Assembly: GCA_024232965.1 (NCBI GenBank)
Contig: JACKQF010000004.1
Span: 657,385-721,384 of the forward strand
Origin: Verrucomicrobiaceae bacterium
Lineage (GTDB): Bacteria; Verrucomicrobiota; Verrucomicrobiia; Verrucomicrobiales; Verrucomicrobiaceae
Length of the DNA stretch: 64,000 bases
Direction: 5' to 3'
The translations under genes were made by a program, and so were the position numbers. Positions within the stretch are counted from its first letter, which is position 1. Each line of letters starts with the position of its first letter. Shown here in pieces: positions 62,482-64,000 of the stretch. Below the pieces are notes generated by a model that was not told where the DNA came from, searched no databases, and saw nothing but the letters and a program-made list of their open reading frames with translations.

Positions 62482-64000
62482 GGGAGGAGTTCGATGCGGA
62501 TGAAGAGCTTGGTTTCTGTGGAAAGGGCGAGGCTTACGCTTTGCGTGCCGGTGCTCGTGGCGAGGATGGTGGGAGAAAGCGGCGTCCAAGTGGCGAGATC
62601 GCTGCTGGTGCTGACCCGGTAGAGTTTTCCGCCAATGCCAGGAAAGGTGAGATCAAACTGGCTGCCGCTGTGTGAAGCGGAGTTCACGCTGAGTCTCGAA
62701 GCGGTGGAGCTTGGACTCGTGCCAGCGAGATACTCGGCGAGGTTGCTCTGGCCGTCTCCATCCGCATCGGCGTTTGGATCAGAGATGCCGTTCGCGGATT
62801 CCCAGGCGTCCGGCAGGCCGTCTTCATCTGCATCGGCGAGCGCGGTGGACACGGTGATGGCGGATGAGGTGCCGCTGTGGCTTGCGCCATCGTTCGAGGT
62901 GATGACCACGGCATTGCCAGCACTGAGCAACGTGAGGTTGCCGATGAACTCGCCATTCGTGAACGTCACGGTGCCGGGCGAGACGCTGATCGGCGAGCTG
63001 AATGTCCATGGCACGGTGAGGCCGGGATTCGTGGCGTTGAAGGTGGTGGCGTTGGTGTTGTCGGCGTTGTGTTTCCAAAGCCAGTCAGCAAGCGCGTTGG
63101 TGTCCGCACTGCCTTGGCGCTGCCAGGAATCGAACGTCGTCGCGGTGACTCGTGTGCCGCTGGCAATGGGTGTGCTGTTCCAGCCGCAGTTCGCGGCGGT
63201 GATGGTGGTGCCATTGATCGTGACGTTGAAGCTGGCGAAGTTGGTGGCGTCCCAGTTGAAGATGAAGAAGTCGCGCAGGGTGTTGGTGCCGTCGAACAGA
63301 GCCACCCAGCCGCGCGATGCGCCTGGTGTGTTCTGCCACGCAATGCTGCTGCCGAACTGCCCGCTGCCGGTGCCTTCGGTCACGTTCACGAGTCCACCGG
63401 CATTGATGCTCGATGGCAGGGCAAACTGCGTCGCATTTACGGTATTAAGATTTGCCAGCGTGCCATTGCCGGTGCCCGCGCCCGCATCACCGATGCGCAC
63501 ATACCAACCCATGGTGTTGACGCTAGCGTTGGACACGTTTTGCAGTTCAAACTGATCCACACTTTCATCCGTAACCTCGGTGATCACGATGGGCGAGGTG
63601 CCCGCATCACCGCTGCTCGCCGCCGTGAGTGACACGCTGCCATTGAAGCTTGGGAAGAACGCATTGGCCTGATCCCGAGCCGTGATGCGCACGGCGAAGG
63701 ATTTTCCTGCGTTTGCCGTGCCCGGCACATAGTCGAAAGTGAAATGGTGCAGCGGAGCGGCGGTCACAGTGAGCGTGAATGCCTTCGTCGCCGTAGCGCC
63801 CGCGCTGTCGGTGACCTGCGCGGTGAAGTTGAAGGTGCCGTTCACAGCTGTCGTGCCACTCAAGACGCCTGCTGCACTCAGCGTGATGCCGGTGGGCAAG
63901 GAACCCGCGCTCACGCTCCAAGTGTAACCAGTTCCGCTGCCACCCGTGGCGGCAAGTGTTTGCGAATATGACACACCATTCACCGCGCCGGGCAGCGGAG
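62478..64000 (-). CDS. Secreted Ig-like/lamin-tail protein, N-terminus beyond window
   Basis: The minus-strand frame is open to the right edge, so the start is missing; 507 codons are visible. Order: a putative Ig domain (He_PIG type, SYSQTLAATGGSGTGYTW), a lamin-tail-like domain (VITEVTDESVDQFELQNV onward), a short beta region, a calcium-loop segment DADGDGQSNLAEYLAGTSP and a C-terminal beta domain. The last two resemble the end of the 2730-residue protein. Its stop overlaps the propeller gene start (ATGA). Confidence 0.85.
   Translation of the reverse strand, partial: PLPGAVNGVSYSQTLAATGGSGTGYTWSVSAGSLPTGITLSAAGVLSGTTAVNGTFNFTAQVTDSAGATATKAFTLTVTAAPLHHFTFDYVPGTANAGKSFAVRITARDQANAFFPSFNGSVSLTAASSGDAGTSPIVITEVTDESVDQFELQNVSNASVNTMGWYVRIGDAGAGTGNGTLANLNTVNATQFALPSSINAGGLVNVTEGTGSGQFGSSIAWQNTPGASRGWVALFDGTNTLRDFFIFNWDATNFASFNVTINGTTITAANCGWNSTPIASGTRVTATTFDSWQRQGSADTNALADWLWKHNADNTNATTFNATNPGLTVPWTFSSPISVSPGTVTFTNGEFIGNLTLLSAGNAVVITSNDGASHSGTSSAITVSTALADADEDGLPDAWESANGISDPNADADGDGQSNLAEYLAGTSPSSTASRLSVNSASHSGSQFDLTFPGIGGKLYRVSTSSDLATWTPLSPTILATSTGTQSVSLALSTETKLFIRIELLP

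Noticed and set aside
1..64000. tRNA, rRNA or insertion sequences
   Set aside because: Gaps longer than 70 bp were read for T-loop motifs, cloverleaf potential and transposase remains; none found, although short degenerate RNA genes could be missed by eye.

Overview
The window looks like chromosome of a Verrucomicrobiota bacterium, probably Verrucomicrobiales; a planctomycete is less likely. This is inferred from gene content: seven secreted sulfatases, a Planctomycetes-type cytochrome c/DUF1549-DUF1553 protein next to a DUF1501 protein, very large secreted FG-GAP/PKD and Ig-like proteins, and an RRM protein with a glycine-rich tail. I see no rRNA, tRNA, CRISPR array, transposase or prophage. 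Both window edges cut a gene.

Layout. 1-3435 (-): a secreted protein of tandem Ig-like units, cut at its C-terminus; a perfect CRP-like palindrome lies upstream. 3970-8055: housekeeping and small genes (CPBP protease, a small acidic protein, PQQ-type sugar dehydrogenase, a membrane protein, the RRM protein with a strong terminator). 8072-17205 (+): iduronate-sulfatase-like sulfatase, alpha/beta hydrolase, FG-GAP protein, FucI-type isomerase, a second sulfatase and a methyltransferase. 17223-23291 (-): a tight operon of an FGE-like/sialidase-like fusion, two sulfatases and a sialidase-like protein. 23398-26652 (+): a secreted helical-repeat protein. 26686-32849 (-): operon of DUF1549/DUF1553, DUF1501, WD40, NodB-like and esterase-like proteins. 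32957-33708 (-): PIN toxin and antitoxin. 33867-36193 (-): esterase plus sulfatase. 36280-38277 (+): G8-domain beta-helix protein. 38462-40339 (+): NERD-UvrD helicase. 40347-41691 (-): ECF sigma operon. 41746-49938 (-): a 2730-residue surface protein. 50074-57937 (-): six catabolic genes (oxidoreductase, SGNH hydrolase, sialidase-like, esterase, two sulfatases). 58037-60489 (-): collagen-like protein, a 268-residue protein of unknown function and an XRE regulator, interspersed with striking palindromic DNA. 60495-64000 (-): Spy-like protein, PQQ-type propeller and an Ig/lamin-tail protein running off the right edge.

How it fits together. Most catabolic genes start with a signal peptide. Sulfatases, sialidase-like proteins, esterases, an SGNH hydrolase, a G8 beta-helix protein and a fucose-isomerase-like enzyme together suggest attack on sulfated, esterified glycans, with fucose-containing polymers a reasonable guess. 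No sugar transporter, SusC/SusD pair, kinase or aldolase is present, and no intact formylglycine-generating enzyme, so uptake and sulfatase maturation must be encoded elsewhere. Eight adjacent gene pairs overlap by four bases (ATGA or GTGA), so translational coupling is common here.

The least explained part is 58.7-60.2 kb. It holds a 62-bp double hairpin that can refold into one long hairpin, a 21-bp repeat array whose orientation flips in the middle, and a nested palindrome cluster, all bracketing one gene of unknown function beside a collagen-like gene.
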